NCBI GenBank assembly: GCA_032358165.1
Contig: JAALGY010000015.1
Coordinates: 2,728,001 to 2,792,000 of the forward strand
Reading direction: 5' to 3'
Length of the DNA: 64,000 nucleotides
From: Diplosphaera chodatii
Lineage: Eukaryota > Chlorophyta > Trebouxiophyceae > Prasiolales > Stichococcaceae
Part shown: piece after piece, positions 22,624 through 34,155 of the stretch
Layout of the letters: the number at the start of each line of letters is the position of its first letter
Numbering within the stretch: position 1 is the first letter of the stretch
Made by a program: the position numbers and the translations under genes
The notes under the pieces: generated by a model
Told to the model about the DNA's origin: nothing
The model's input: the letters and a program-made list of their open reading frames with translations, nothing else
Databases searched by the model: none

Positions 22624-25600
22624 TTAGCGCTGGAACTGGCCGGGGCCTTGCGCCTGCCGCCGGGCGTTGTTCTCCGTGTCACGGAAGCGCGCCTGCAACT
22701 CCGCACGCTGCTGCCGCCGCTGCTGCCGCTGCGCCTTCTTGACCGGCGCCTCCACCTGCCGCGGGCGAGAGCCATATTGTATTTATTTGAATGATGCTAT
22801 GTTCTTCACTATAAGATTTATACGTATGATGGTAAAACGATAATACGCTTGAACACAGCACATGGAGACACGGCGCAGCCTCAGCGGCATGCCCACGAGT
22901 GGCGACGCCGTGCATTGGGTTCGTACGTGACGATCAGCTTGGAACAGTTGCTGATCAAGGCCCTGTCTTGCGTGCAGGTGCCCGCACCGTGGGTGTGTGG
23001 GTGGCGATGTTGAGGGCGCGGTAGCGCGCCAGCACGCTGTTGACGGCGACACTGTGGCGCGCATCCTGCGGTCTGTGCCGCTGCCTGTGTAATGCAGTGC
23101 ATGTGGCTTTCAGCATGGAACTCACGTAAAGGGCAGGAAGATGAACCAGCGTCATTGCTATGTGAGGTGACCTGTGGCATTCCTGACACCTGCTGCTGAC
23201 ATATGCCTTTTTCCAGGTAGACCAGCTGCCGATGCAGCAGACGAAGCCTCACCTGTAGAAAAGCGCAAAGTCGCGGCTGCCGAGCACTTTGCGACCGCTG
23301 GCGCTGCTGTTGGCGCCGGGCAGCGCCAGCTCATAGCCGGCGGTGCGGGACTCTAGCCCTGTGTCTGAGGCGCCATCTGCCATCACGACCTCCTTGCCTG
23401 CAGCAGCAGCCAAGCCGGAGGACTGTCAACTCCACCACACAGCTTCGTATCAGAGCTTGGATCAGCTTGGCCGGTTCTTTCGCCGTCTGCCGTGCTGCCC
23501 AAAATCGGAAATAGCAATTGTCTGCAGCTCATGAGCATGCATGTGGCGGCTCACCCTCAGCGTCATCTTCCCCGTCCAGCGCCGTGTAGTCGTAGAAGTC
23601 TTCGTACTCCTCCTCATTGTCGTCATACACCATCTTGCATGCATTGCTGTCCACCTGCACAGGCACACACGACAGTGCATCAAAAGGACACCACAGCAGC
23701 ACCTGAAATGTTGCTGACATGAGCTTTCTCACGCCAGGTCATCCGCAACAGCTTGCATGGAAAGTGACAGTTTGCGCCTCAGGCAGTTTGCGCTTCAGGC
23801 AGGTGCAAACGTACATCAGCCGTAATCTGCGTGCATACCATGTGGCGCTGGACAGCGTGCAGGCTGCGGAACTGGCGGCTCGTGTCGTCGTCACCGCGTG
23901 TGCCGATCGGCACGTGGCCGTACTGCAGCTTCGCCCCCTGCACCATGGGAACAGGGCACACCGTCATCCCTGGTGCGCTGTCCATCGAGCTGGTCACAAC
24001 TCGATAGAAAGCCCAGGCGGCGCACTGGCAGCATCAGGGACAATGCAGGAACACTGCATGCATGTGCTGTGCATCCACACCAACGAGATCAACCCTTGCT
24101 GTTTGAGGCGCGAATTAGCGGATAGAGGACACAACTTACCAGGTACTTGAGCAGGCCCTCGGGGTCTGTCAGGTATTCGGCATCCGGGAAGTAGAACCCA
24201 AAGTTGCGGAACATGTAGTCCAGGTTGGCCTCGAAGCCGGCGCTCATGTGGTTGTCGAACAGGCTGCATGCGCCAGAAAGGAAGCCTTTGGAATTACTAG
24301 GAACTCACACATCCCAAGGCCAAAGGCTCCCAAGCTCAGGGAGATTTATGAGCACCATGCGGGATCGATGCGAAACATTTACAGTGACACCCAAAAGCCG
24401 TTCTTAAATATCCATCTCCCAGGCGCCGCACAAAGTCCTGTATCAGGACAGCACCTGCGGCGCACGTCCCACTCCTCCCACTCCGAGGCATCCGGCATGT
24501 CGGAGCCCGCCTGCCCAGCCGTGCTGCTGTCTGCCTCTGGAGCGCCGTCGCCCGCCCCGGCAGCGGCTGCAGCCCCTTCCTCGTCGGATGCAGACTCCCA
24601 CTCCGAGTTGTCATCGCCCGACATGTCCTCTGCCTGCTGTACCTGCACGTGCTCGCACAACGTACTCTTGAGTTTTTGGGCATCGACCTCTGGGAGAGCA
24701 GCTCAGCAGAGAACTACCAGGTGTGTGGGTGCCCTGGGCATGTCAGCAGCCCGCTCCACAGCCTGCCTGCTTGGACAGCCTCTGATGGGGCGCCTGCAGT
24801 GATGCCAATGACCAGCGCAAGCAGTGTCAAGCTTGCCAAAGTTGTCACTCGACTGCTCAGCATGTGTGCACACACCTCGCGCACAGAGTCAGGCACACTT
24901 GACCGCCCGGCGTTGGCACGGCTCAGCGGCGCGGGCTTTGCCGAGAAGCCCGGCGAAGGCGCCGCCTCCGCACTGCCACGCTTGCCTGTGTAAACATGAC
25001 GTGGAACACCTCGGATCATTGGCCGGAATGGGCATGATGTGATGTGCTTGTGGGGTGCTGCGATGCCCACCAGCATGACCCCTCAGAAAGACTCTTTGCA
25101 GCCCAGGGTGGAGTGTTGAGATGCCCGTTTAGGACCGGGTCGTCACTGTAACTTGTCACGTGCCTGCAGCGGCGCTGCTGGGCGGCCCCTGGGTCGCGGT
25201 GCGCACGATGGGCTCAGGCGCCGGCTGCCCGCTGCGCCGCACCGCCTCCTTGTACTTGTTGGAGTTGACGGTGTTCAGGTACGCGTTGCGGCTCATGAAC
25301 TTCCGGCGCGTCAGCGGGTCGTAGTACACCTGCACGCAGCAGGGGGAAAGGACTCCATGCTCACGAGCTGCTTTGGCGATTGCATGGTGTCACATGAGCG
25401 AGCATGCCCGCTGCAGTATATTTACTGCAACGCAGCATAGACGCAAATGTACCTTCTGCACTTCAGGGCCGCCGTTGCTGAGCGTCAGCTGCTCCTTGCG
25501 GGCGTCGAACCAGTCCTTGGTGACTGGCGGCAGCCCGGCCACCTTGCGCTTCAGGTTGTAGCGGTGAGGTCGGACGCGTAGTGCTCCGCCAGCGACTGCT

Positions 25601-25664
25601 TGTCCGGGAAGTATGTGCCGGACGTGGCGCTGTAGAAGCCCTCCTCCTCATTGGAATGCTCCAT
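22624..25664 (-). CDS. REI1-like: REI1/ZNF622-like 60S ribosome biogenesis factor lacking zinc ligands; exon 1 frameshifted
   Basis: REI1 family proteins help recycle shuttling factors from cytoplasmic pre-60S particles. Exons in transcript order: 25664-25453, 25329-25164, 24985-24876, 24687-24455, 24263-24140, 23937-23839, 23654-23555, 23397-23253, 23084-22988, 22755-22624. With one base restored in exon 1 all phases agree (472 aa). Family signatures: HRYNLKRKVAGLPPVTKDWF, SLFDNHMSAGFEANLDYM, GFYFPDAEYLTDPEGLLKYL, SLHAVQRHM, EDFYDYT, VLGSRDFALFYR and the ALNIAT tail. The C2H2 finger positions align without gaps, but Cys/His ligands are replaced: first finger CxxC becomes S-A-T-S, second finger all four lost, third all four lost, fourth keeps one His. 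Around 25566 (CTCACCGC, where CTCCACCGC is expected) a single base is missing, giving a stop after 37 codons. The intron after 25164 uses a GC donor. Start at ACCATGGAG. It is either a zinc-independent paralogue with an assembly error or a young pseudogene. Confidence 0.88.
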
Positions 25665-26077
25665 GGTCAGACTGTTGGCTGCGCCGATGCACTGTACCCC
25701 AGCAGCCGGCGTGCTTTGCAAACGCTGATGACACAGCACTGATGCAATGCCTACAGAGTGTGTCAAATGCAGTTCGTTGAATGTTGCTCGAATCTGCATG
25801 TAATAACAATCAACTGTGACGGTGCGGGCCACCCACGATTATGCAATGCAGCTGCTGTGTAGCAGGCTGCAGGAAGCATAGTGATGGCAAATGCACATTG
25901 GCGAGTGCCATCACGCTAAGTCGTCAAAGCAAAGCTTGCTGGTCATTACGGTCCAACTGGCGCTGCGTCGACATTTACCTCTGCAGTGCCAATCAACACT
26001 GCCAAGCGTGACGCTGCGCTGTGCGGCACGGTAGACACAACGCCAGTAACGCACGCCCCAATACAAATGTAGCAGCC
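25665..26077. promoter_or_regulatory. Divergent promoter region REI1-like / SMIM8-like
   Basis: 413 bp between outward-facing ATGs; no recognisable element beyond the start contexts. Confidence 0.45.
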
Positions 26078-26478
26078 ATGGTAGATCCACAGCACAAGGG
26101 TGCCTCAACGAGCCAGCCCAAGCCGGCAGTGCCGGAGACGCCCTACAGGACTGATGGCACCCGGCTGTTCCGCCTCGTTAACTTCGAGCTGTTCGCGGTG
26201 CGTGCACACCTTCCCTGCGGCCTTTGCGGTTGGGTCTAGGTTGACGGTGCATGCCCCTGATGACATGATCATCGTTGGCATGCTGCACTCGTGCAACATC
26301 ATGACAGCCGGCATGGCACATGACAGATGCTTGTGTTGAGTTACAGCGGCCGACACCGCGCATGCGCCTGATGTCCATCGCTGGATCCGGCCTGTTCGTC
26401 GGCATCATGGGCTACTTCACATGGTCCGGGCACCAGGCACAGGCGCAGAAGCGGCAGCGAGCGCAGCGCATGCAATAA
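26078..26478 (+). CDS. SMIM8: SMIM8-like small single-pass membrane protein
   Basis: Two exons, 26078-26197 and 26347-26478, phase 0, 83 aa. The hallmark is RTDGTRLFRLVNFELFARP, matching the LFR-V-N-ELF-KP signature of small integral membrane protein 8 (DUF4500), followed by one predicted membrane helix (LMSIAGSGLFVGIMGYFTW) and a basic, Gln-rich cytosolic or matrix tail ending RAQRMQ. The animal homologue has no settled function. Its stop lies only 89 bp upstream of the MED27 start on the same strand, and it shares a divergent promoter region with the REI1-like gene. Family assignment rests on the motif alone, so it is good but not certain. Confidence 0.75.
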
Positions 26479-26567
26479 GGAGATCAAGCTGCGGGCAGCC
26501 TGCATCCTGCCAGCAGCAGGCTAAAGTCAGTGGCGCCCGGCGCAGTAGAGTTGCTCCCACTGCCGCC

Positions 26568-28649
26568 ATGGCAGACGTCGCGTCAGGCGCAGTAGGGTGG
26601 CCGCAGCCCATGCAGGTGGTGCCCACAGCAGGGTCACTACCTACAGTACCAGCGGTTCCTGTTGGGACCTCAGCCCAGTCAGATCCAGCACAGCCCCAGC
26701 AGCTGACCACCGCACAGCTGCAGCCAGACGTCCCCATCGCTGGGCCGCCATCGACTTTGTCGAGGTCCGAGCAGCTGGCGCTGACAGATGCCGCAATGGC
26801 AGATGTCCGGGCCGTTGCGACCAATGGAGAGCGCCTGGTGGAAGCACTGGCGGACGCAGCAGGAAGAACGCCGCAGCAGCTCCAGCAGCAGGTCACCTCC
26901 AAAGGGCTCGAAGCTGCAACATGATGCATACGGTAATCAGCAGCTGTCCCTGGCCCGGGTATCATGTATAGGGTCTGGTTTGATGCTAATACCATTGTGA
27001 GCAGGTGGCTGCCCTGCTGCAAGGCACCACCCCGCTGCTGCAGCACGCTGAGCAGGCGTGGGCACAGCTTCAGCACCCTCCGCACCAGGTACCAGGTCAA
27101 CTAAACAGTATCCAGTTGCAGCTTACCTGTCCCTGCATAAGCTATCCTCGCCATCATGTTCTTGCATTTGACAGTGTTCTATATCTGCAGAATGGTGACG
27201 GGGCCGAAGGCGCGGCGGAGGCTGCGCAGGTGTCGCTGGCGCTGGTCGCTCTGCAGCAGCAGGCCATGCAGCTGGCCGCCCCAGACGCAGCGCTTGGTGC
27301 TGCCGCCCCCGTTCTGGACAGGTAGGGTTTGTGATGATCATTGGGCCTACAGGGAGTGCCAGATGTAACCGTTGTCACTGTGTGCACGTGCATCAGCATG
27401 CGCCTGCGCACACGAGTCTGCATGCCGAGTCTACCTCTAACTGAGTAAAGCCATCGTCTTGTCAGGCAGAGCCAGGCGGAGGCCCTGGAGGAGCTGACAA
27501 GCAGAGTGGCCCTGATCACCGGCCACCCTGTGCAGCTGGTTGCTGCGAGCGCGGGGTCTGCCGTCGGGCTGCCGGCCAAGCTACGCACCTGCGATGCTAT
27601 GGAGGCCACTCAGGTGCAGTTCCTCCCTGACTCCCTGACTCCTCCTCCCTGAACATGCAGTGATGTTAGGTGACCATGGGCACTAGGTGCTGCCATCACC
27701 CACATGCTTATGAGGTTCCACGGCAGCGCTGTGGCTCGCCAACTCTGGCTGCTGAGGGGGTGGTCGTTGTGGCGAAAATCGAGTCGCTTGATTGCCGGTG
27801 GCAGGTGCACATGGTGATGGACGATGCACTCGTCGCCTGCGTGGCGCTGGCCGCGCCGGGCAGCCTACAGGCAGTACGGGTGGCGGCCTTCTCGCCCCAG
27901 GAGCACACAGCCGGCGGCGCAGGCGCCTGGGGCCAGTCGCAGCACCATGTCTTCCAGTGAGCACTGGGCTGCCCTTCTTGCAACTGACCCATGCCGCCAC
28001 CGTGCATTCTAACTTGCGCGTTGTCTCGGAGGCATGGTGCAACCGAAACATAGACATACGATAGGGCACAGCAGACAGTATGTCAGTGGACGGTGCCACA
28101 ACTTGGATCCGTGTTGTTGCAGGCGGATATCGGCCTGGGGCATGCAGGCTCTCGGCCACTTCCAGCAGCGTGCGCGGCTGCCTGCCCTGCACGCCAGCGT
28201 ACCGGCAGCGGACCAGCAGCAGCTGGCGCTCGCAGTCGCAGGTGGCCACGTTGCTGGATGCACCAGTTGTCGAGAACACTGACCCGTGCGCGAGGCCCTC
28301 GCTCGTTGCTGCACCGTGATGTCGCGCTCAGAGTTCATGGTCAAAACAGGGTCTGGTGACCATTGTGGGAGCCTTTGCTGAGAGTATGTGATGATATGCA
28401 GGTGCACCACTGGAGGATCTGCTGCTGTGGCTGGCGACATATGGCGACCTCTTTACACGGAGGTGCGAGGTGACCGGGACGCTACTCGCAGCAGATGCAG
28501 CTTCGTTGCACTGCTTTCCGCCACTTGTGCGGCCCTTCAGCCTGAGCAGGCAGCAGCTGCTGGCGGCAGCGCAGCCGGGGGGTGGCGATGGCAGCAGGAA
28601 GGCGTATCATCCGCATGCAGCGCCGCACGCTGTCTTGAAGCCTGCATGA
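26568..28649 (+). CDS. MED27: Mediator complex subunit 27
   Basis: Subunit of the Mediator co-activator that links transcription factors to RNA polymerase II. Exons: 26568-26891, 27005-27088, 27191-27321, 27466-27613, 27805-27956, 28123-28241, 28402-28649; in frame, 401 aa, close to plant MED27 length. The C-terminal MED27 domain is seen in PLEDLLLWLATYGDLFTRRC, GTLLAADAASLHCFPPLVRP and the terminal AYHPHAAP, which match the family's W-x-x-x-Y-x-x-LF, LL-(x)n-PP-x-x-RP and AYH positions. One family Cys-Gly pair (CxxCG) is C-EVTG here. The N-terminal 110 residues are Pro/Gln/Ala-rich. A Met-Ala start follows a CCGCC context. Confidence 0.85.
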
Positions 28650-29707
28650 TGCAACTGCCACACCCTGTAACATGGAATACGCGCTTGTCGTCTACAAACC
28701 TTCACACCTCATCCTCAAGGATCAGCCCAGCTCCAGTTTGTTGCGCTTATGTAAGGGTGTGTTTGATAATTTGACATCGATTGATGCAAGTGATCGGCGA
28801 TCATCATCTGAAGCCACCTAAAGGGCCGTTCGGCACGATGGGAAGCTGCCCGGGCCGCCGTTCAGAGGGCACCAGCCCTGTACCGGATCTCTCCCCTGCT
28901 TCGAGCTGCACCGTAGATGGGAAAGCGCCCCCGTGGACTGTGCACACTTGCAGTCTATCAATCGTACATTCATCGGAGCTTGCAGCATCGTCTCAAGCTA
29001 CACCTTGTGGTGTACCGAGCATCTCGGCTGTGCCCTTGACGCCGAAGTCGCCGGCGAAAGGAGGAGCTTGGAAGGTGCGATCCTGACTCATATCTGGGAG
29101 CCTCCGCTCCCCTGCAGCACACAAGCCTCTCGGGGAGGTGCAAACGATCTGCATGTGCGAGTGCTGGCCGCGCCCGCCCGCCTAACCGCGCCCTAGGTTG
29201 TGGTCTGACGATTGCCAGTTTGGCAGACCTTGAAGACATGCTCCCTTGACAGCCCGGCTTAGATGCAATCGGCGTGTCTGCATACGGCTGTTGGCATGTA
29301 GTGCAGGCACCACTGCATGCGCTGTCACCGCATCTGTTGGCACAGTGATGATGACCCTGCTGAATATGTGTGTTTGCATGTCCGCGCAAGCATCCCGGTG
29401 GCTGAACAACGACAGGCATGTTGCTTCCACGCTCACGGTCATGCATGTTATGCAGGTCGCGACACATTGAGGCTTCGCAGCGGTGCACAGATCGCAATCA
29501 GCTACAGGTGCGTTGGGAAGATGGGCATTGTTGTGCACAGTTGTTACAGCCCTATGCTGCGGCTGCGCCCTGCGCTGCACCAGGTCTTCCTGTGCCTCCT
29601 CTCACTGTGTACTTTACAGGGGCAGAAGCTGTTGTGATGTGCCCCCGAGGGCCGTGCAGTATCAACCCCTGACACGGAGCTGCAACCCTGCAGGGACAAC
29701 CGTTACC
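28650..29707 (+). other. Intergenic region MED27 to desaturase, with one weak open frame
   Basis: An ATG-initiated frame at 28784-29086 (100 aa, start MQVIGDHHLKPPKGPFGTMG) is open but has no recognisable motif and may be chance or a 5' exon (possible donor after 29074). The rest holds the MED27 3' UTR and the desaturase promoter. Confidence 0.3.
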
Positions 29708-32700
29708 ATGGCTAGCTGGGGCTGCCTGCCCCAGCAGGGCAGCAACACCCGCACACTAAACCCGGCACAGACGCAGGCGCCGCTGCCAGCGCGGGCCGCA
29801 CACACCAGCCGCCGCCCGGGGCGCAAGGGCGCCCTGCAGACAGTCGCACAGTCAGTCAGGCCGCAGGTGCGAGCAGAGCAGCAGCAAACACCTCTGCTGG
29901 CACACCTACAGTCTGCAGCAGACGCTTCACACCTCAGGATCAGCATCTACACAGCCACGTTGTCTCGTGCGTGTCCAATCAGCTGTGTGCTGGCTCAAGC
30001 GTACATGTGCCTCTGCCTCAGGCGCGTGCGGTGGCGGCCCCGCCCCAGGAGCAGCTGCAGCAGTCAGACAAGCCGGTCGTGAAGACCAATGGCGCAGATG
30101 TGGAGGGCCCCATCATCCTCAATGGCCAGGCATGTCAAAGCAACAGCAGCAGCAGTCATTGCATACTGGTGTTCTAGGTGGCATCATCAACTTGTGCAGA
30201 GAGGCTTTGCCGGAAGCTCTCGCTGATGATGCCAGGTTGTTAGATAGTAGATTCATGACATGTCGCAATGTGCTGCTGTCGTGCTCCTTGCAGACGCTGC
30301 ACTCGCTGAGCAAGAACCGGCTGGAGCTGATCAACAGCATCGCGCCGTACGTGGAGGAGCGGGTGCTGCCGGTGCTCAAGCCCGTGTCCAAGTGCTGGCA
30401 GCCGTACGACATGCTGCCCAAGCCCGAGGACCCCGACTTTGTGGACCAGGTGATTGTGGTCAACAAGTCCGACAAGTGTCACACCATCTGTATCGTGTTC
30501 AGGAAAGCAGCATGCGTCAGGCTATCACTGGTTGGCAGCCTCGAGTCAGCTGTAGTGACGCAGTAGTGAAACAGTGATGCATGGCCTGCACACGATGTGG
30601 TTCGGAGGGCCTGGTTGCCGTTGCTGCCCCAGGTGCGGGAGCTGCGCAGCCGCACGGACTGCCTGCCGGACGACTACTGGGTGGTGCTGGCCGGGGACCT
30701 CATCACCGAGGAGGCGCTGCCCACCTACATGGCCATGCTCAACACCCTGGACGGCGTGCGCGACGAGACGGTGCGCCTTCAGTTTCCACTTTGCACATGC
30801 ACAGCCTGTTTGCAGTAAGGCCTCGTGTCCTGGCTGCCCACACAGAAGATGCCGCAAGTAAAAAAAGACCGTGACACATGGATGTCATGTTAAATTGTAT
30901 GATCGTATGCTTGCAAACAATGCACGCATTCACACACATAATCATCAGCGCATGTGCTGTCCCTGTTGTGCGTTTGCATGGATGCACATCACTGCAGATT
31001 GGCCTGCAGTGGAGCAGTGTGTGGAACGCACAACAGGGCCAAATCCGTAGCCTGTGAGTGGTTGCTTTCAACCCTAACGATGACAGACATGCATGATGAC
31101 CGTTCAGCAGACATGAAGCCCAAGGCTGGCCGCCGGCCGCTGCAGGACATGCGCACATGCTGCAGGGTGTAGCACTGGCTCAGGGGGCAGTCCCCGACAG
31201 TGGGGTTGCCGGCAGCAGGGTCGGAGCAGCTTTCAACCGTCAAGGGAGGTCATGTCATCTGTGCGTTGCAGGGGGCGGCGCCGACGCCGTGGGGCCGGTG
31301 GACGCGGCAGTGGACCGCGGAGGAGAACCGCCACGGCGACGCCATGAACAAGTACATGTACCTCTCCGGGAAGGTCAACCTGAAGGTGCGGCACGTGCAG
31401 CAGCTATGCTGACCTGCTTTGCTGCATGTGCACAGGTGTCTCATTGGTATGCATGCTTCCTGACAAGTACCACCAGCTGCCGCTGCACAGTTGCCGTTGC
31501 ACTGGTTTTGCCAGGTGCAATAGACGTTGGGCAGCCAACAAACGGTGTGTGCCCGCATGCAGGCGATCGAGGTGACGATCCAGAATCTGATCGGCTCGGG
31601 CATGGACCCCAAGACCGAGAACAACCCCTACCTGGGCTTCATTTACACCTCCTTCCAGGTGGGCAGTTACGAGTGCACTTGTGGCAGTGCACCTGAGATC
31701 TTGCGTCTGACCCTGAGTCTGGGATCCACTGCTCCCCTGCAAGTACCTGTTGAGGGTGTGTGCAGTCTGTGTTGGCCGCGTTGCAGCCCAAGCTCCATCT
31801 GCCGCACCAGCTGCAGCAGCTGGAGTCGGCTGCACTGAGCAACTCAGATTGTCCCAGGCCACGTTGATCCTGCACTGAGCTGTGGCGTCGCCTCAGCAGT
31901 GTGACAGCCCCTAGCCTGCATCAGCATGTCGCACTGTGCACCATCCTCTTCTGTCACAACACCTGCCTGCAAATCGCGAGTCGGGCAGTCTGTGCCCACA
32001 ATCTCAAGTCCGCCTGCAGCGCTGACGGCAGCATCCGCAGCCGGCCCGCAGCCAGTTCGCGGGCTCAGCACCAGCAGCCTCGCCGCCATGCTGTGCATAC
32101 ATGTGGCGGTACCAGCAGTACCCTGCACATGGTCCCAAAGCCTGACCGTGTGCTGTGCACACCTTTCGGCAGGAGCGCGCGACCAAGATCAGCCACGGGG
32201 CCACGGCGCGCCACGCCAAGGAGTACGGCGACAACATGCTGGCCACGCTGTGCGGGGCGGTTGCCTCGGACGAGGGCCGCCACGAGATCGCCTACTCCCG
32301 CATCGTCGCCAAGTTCTTCGAGCTGTAAGCGCCTCGCTGACGGTCATTCTGTTGCTGCACGCCTGCAAACGGTTTGTGTGCAGGTCCGACTGCATCAGAA
32401 CGGTACCTGGACCTTGCAGACCTCTGTGCCCTGGTCACCACTGGGGTTTAACATGCAAACGTGGACGATGCCCGATTGTTGTGATTTGCATAAACAGGGA
32501 CCCAAGCGGCACGATGCTGGCGTTTGAGGAGATGATGAAGAAGTCCATTGTGATGCCGGCGCACCTGATGGACGACAACGAGCACGAGGGCAAGAACGGG
32601 CGCAACCTGTTTGCCGATTTCTCCGAGGTCGCGCAGGTGCAGTGCTGTTCTGGGCTACCACATCCTGAGTGTGCGCCTGCGGAGGCTGAGCGGCAGGCTG

Positions 32701-33317
32701 CAGGGGCCCACCAGCTGAGCTATGTGTCGTACGCGACATACATGCAACTTTGACGCTGCATGCACGAGAGCATCGTTGTTGCTCAGCAACTTCTCAAATG
32801 CCTATGTAGCCCACCCTGACCGCAAGGTGGCTGCACTAACAGGCGACCAAGACATACACAGCGCACGACTACGCTGACATCCTGGACCACCTCATCAAGC
32901 ACTGGGACATCAACAGCCTCACAGGTGAGCCGTGTGCCGCACACTGCTGTCCACCTCTGGCACAGGCGGTGGGCATAAGACCCTTGTGTGCAAGCTTGCT
33001 GCCTGCGCGAGTTCAGATGATGGTCTTGCCAGTCAGCACAGATGCACAGGTGGCGGCAACTCACTGTCTCGCACGCTTCCCTGCCTCAATGCTGCATCCC
33101 TTCCCCTAGTCCTTCAAGATCTGGGCACTAAATCCCGAACCCTAAACCCTGGGCAGGCCTGTCGGACGAGGGGCAGCGGGCGCTGGACTATGTGTCCAAG
33201 CTGCCGCCGCGGGTGCGCCGCCTGGCCGACGCCCGCGACCGCAAGCAGGCCAAGAAGCAGCCCGTCACCACCAAGTTCTCCTGGATCTTCGACCGCCCCG
33301 TCGACATCCTCCCGTGA
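29708..33317 (+). CDS. FAB2: Plastid stearoyl-[acyl-carrier-protein] 9-desaturase
   Basis: Soluble di-iron desaturase that makes oleoyl-ACP from stearoyl-ACP in the chloroplast stroma, using ferredoxin and O2. Exons: 29708-29866, 30022-30129, 30294-30449, 30633-30770, 31272-31385, 31563-31658, 32173-32324, 32498-32636, 32843-32924, 33157-33317; in frame, 434 aa. The first ~70 residues are Ser/Thr/Ala/Arg-rich, as in a transit peptide. Both di-iron motifs are present: [19 protein letters not shown] and [15 protein letters not shown]. Other family landmarks are [39 protein letters not shown] and FSWIFDRPV near the end. The intron after 30129 has a GC donor (GCATGT). The last intron holds a telomere-like CCCTAAA stretch. 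Confidence 0.96.
33134..33150. repeat. Short telomere-like stretch in desaturase intron
   Basis: CCCGAACCCTAAACCCT, just upstream of the last acceptor, is two and a half units close to the plant/algal CCCTAAA telomere repeat. It may simply form the polypyrimidine-like acceptor region. Confidence 0.5.
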
Positions 33318-34155
33318 GTGTTGCGCCTTCCCGCAGTCACTTCGCTGACTGCATCGCCAATACACACGTGCGAACTGCATGCTGCCGCTCGTGCTTTGCA
33401 GCGGTGTTGCAGCAAGTGTCCCCCTGCATGTTCGCCCAGCTCAGACTCGATGGTCTTGTCGTACCTCTCTAGCTTTTATGTACAAAGTAGACGTGGCTGG
33501 GGGGATGCAAGTCCTGCACGGTCTTGCTCGGGGCCTAGAGGAAGTGCGGGACTTGCAAGAGGGCACAGAAGGCACTCTGAGCCCTTTGTGCATGTGGGCC
33601 TTTCAGGGGCTGAAGCCATGCTGGTGTGCACCCCCATCTGCCTCTGCTTTGGCGAACATGCAGCATCACAGCGCTGGACGAGGGGAACACATGTGTGGAC
33701 ACATCACTGCAAGCAAGTCGGACATCAGCTACTGTACAATATGGAGGACACATCAACTGCGACTTTTCGGTTCCGAGTGTGCAAGTGCAGCAATTTGGCG
33801 AGAACACTTTCGTGGGCATTGTCTCGGGGTGAGTGTTTGCAGCAGTGAGGGTTGGCTGAGGTACTGAGTGGAAACACGGCGAGGGCGCTGCTTTGATAGT
33901 ATTCTGCTGAGTGTGCCATGAGGATTGCTCGTGTCGGTAAATACTGAAGTTTTACATTCCATCAGAGCGCCCCTGCTGCAAGGCAAACAGCCTCGCTCCT
34001 CCCTACAACCACCCTCCCAGCCATCAGCAGCTGTCAGAACTTTGCATGCAACAAAGTCTTCTCCTGCGGCGACTCTCTCTGTGTGCATCGAGCCGCAGAC
34101 GATAGCCGGTGTGAGGGTCTCGATGCACCCTCAGGCCGGTTCCTTTGCAGAAGAG
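33318..34155. other. Convergent intergenic region desaturase / KUP
   Basis: 838 bp between two facing stop codons. Open frames are present but none has splice-consistent or conserved features. It includes both 3' UTRs. Confidence 0.4.

Noticed and set aside
26417..27100. Minus-strand open frame of 227 codons over MED27 exons
   Set aside because: Antisense of a GC-rich Ala/Pro/Gln exon; the plus strand has phase-consistent MED27 exons.
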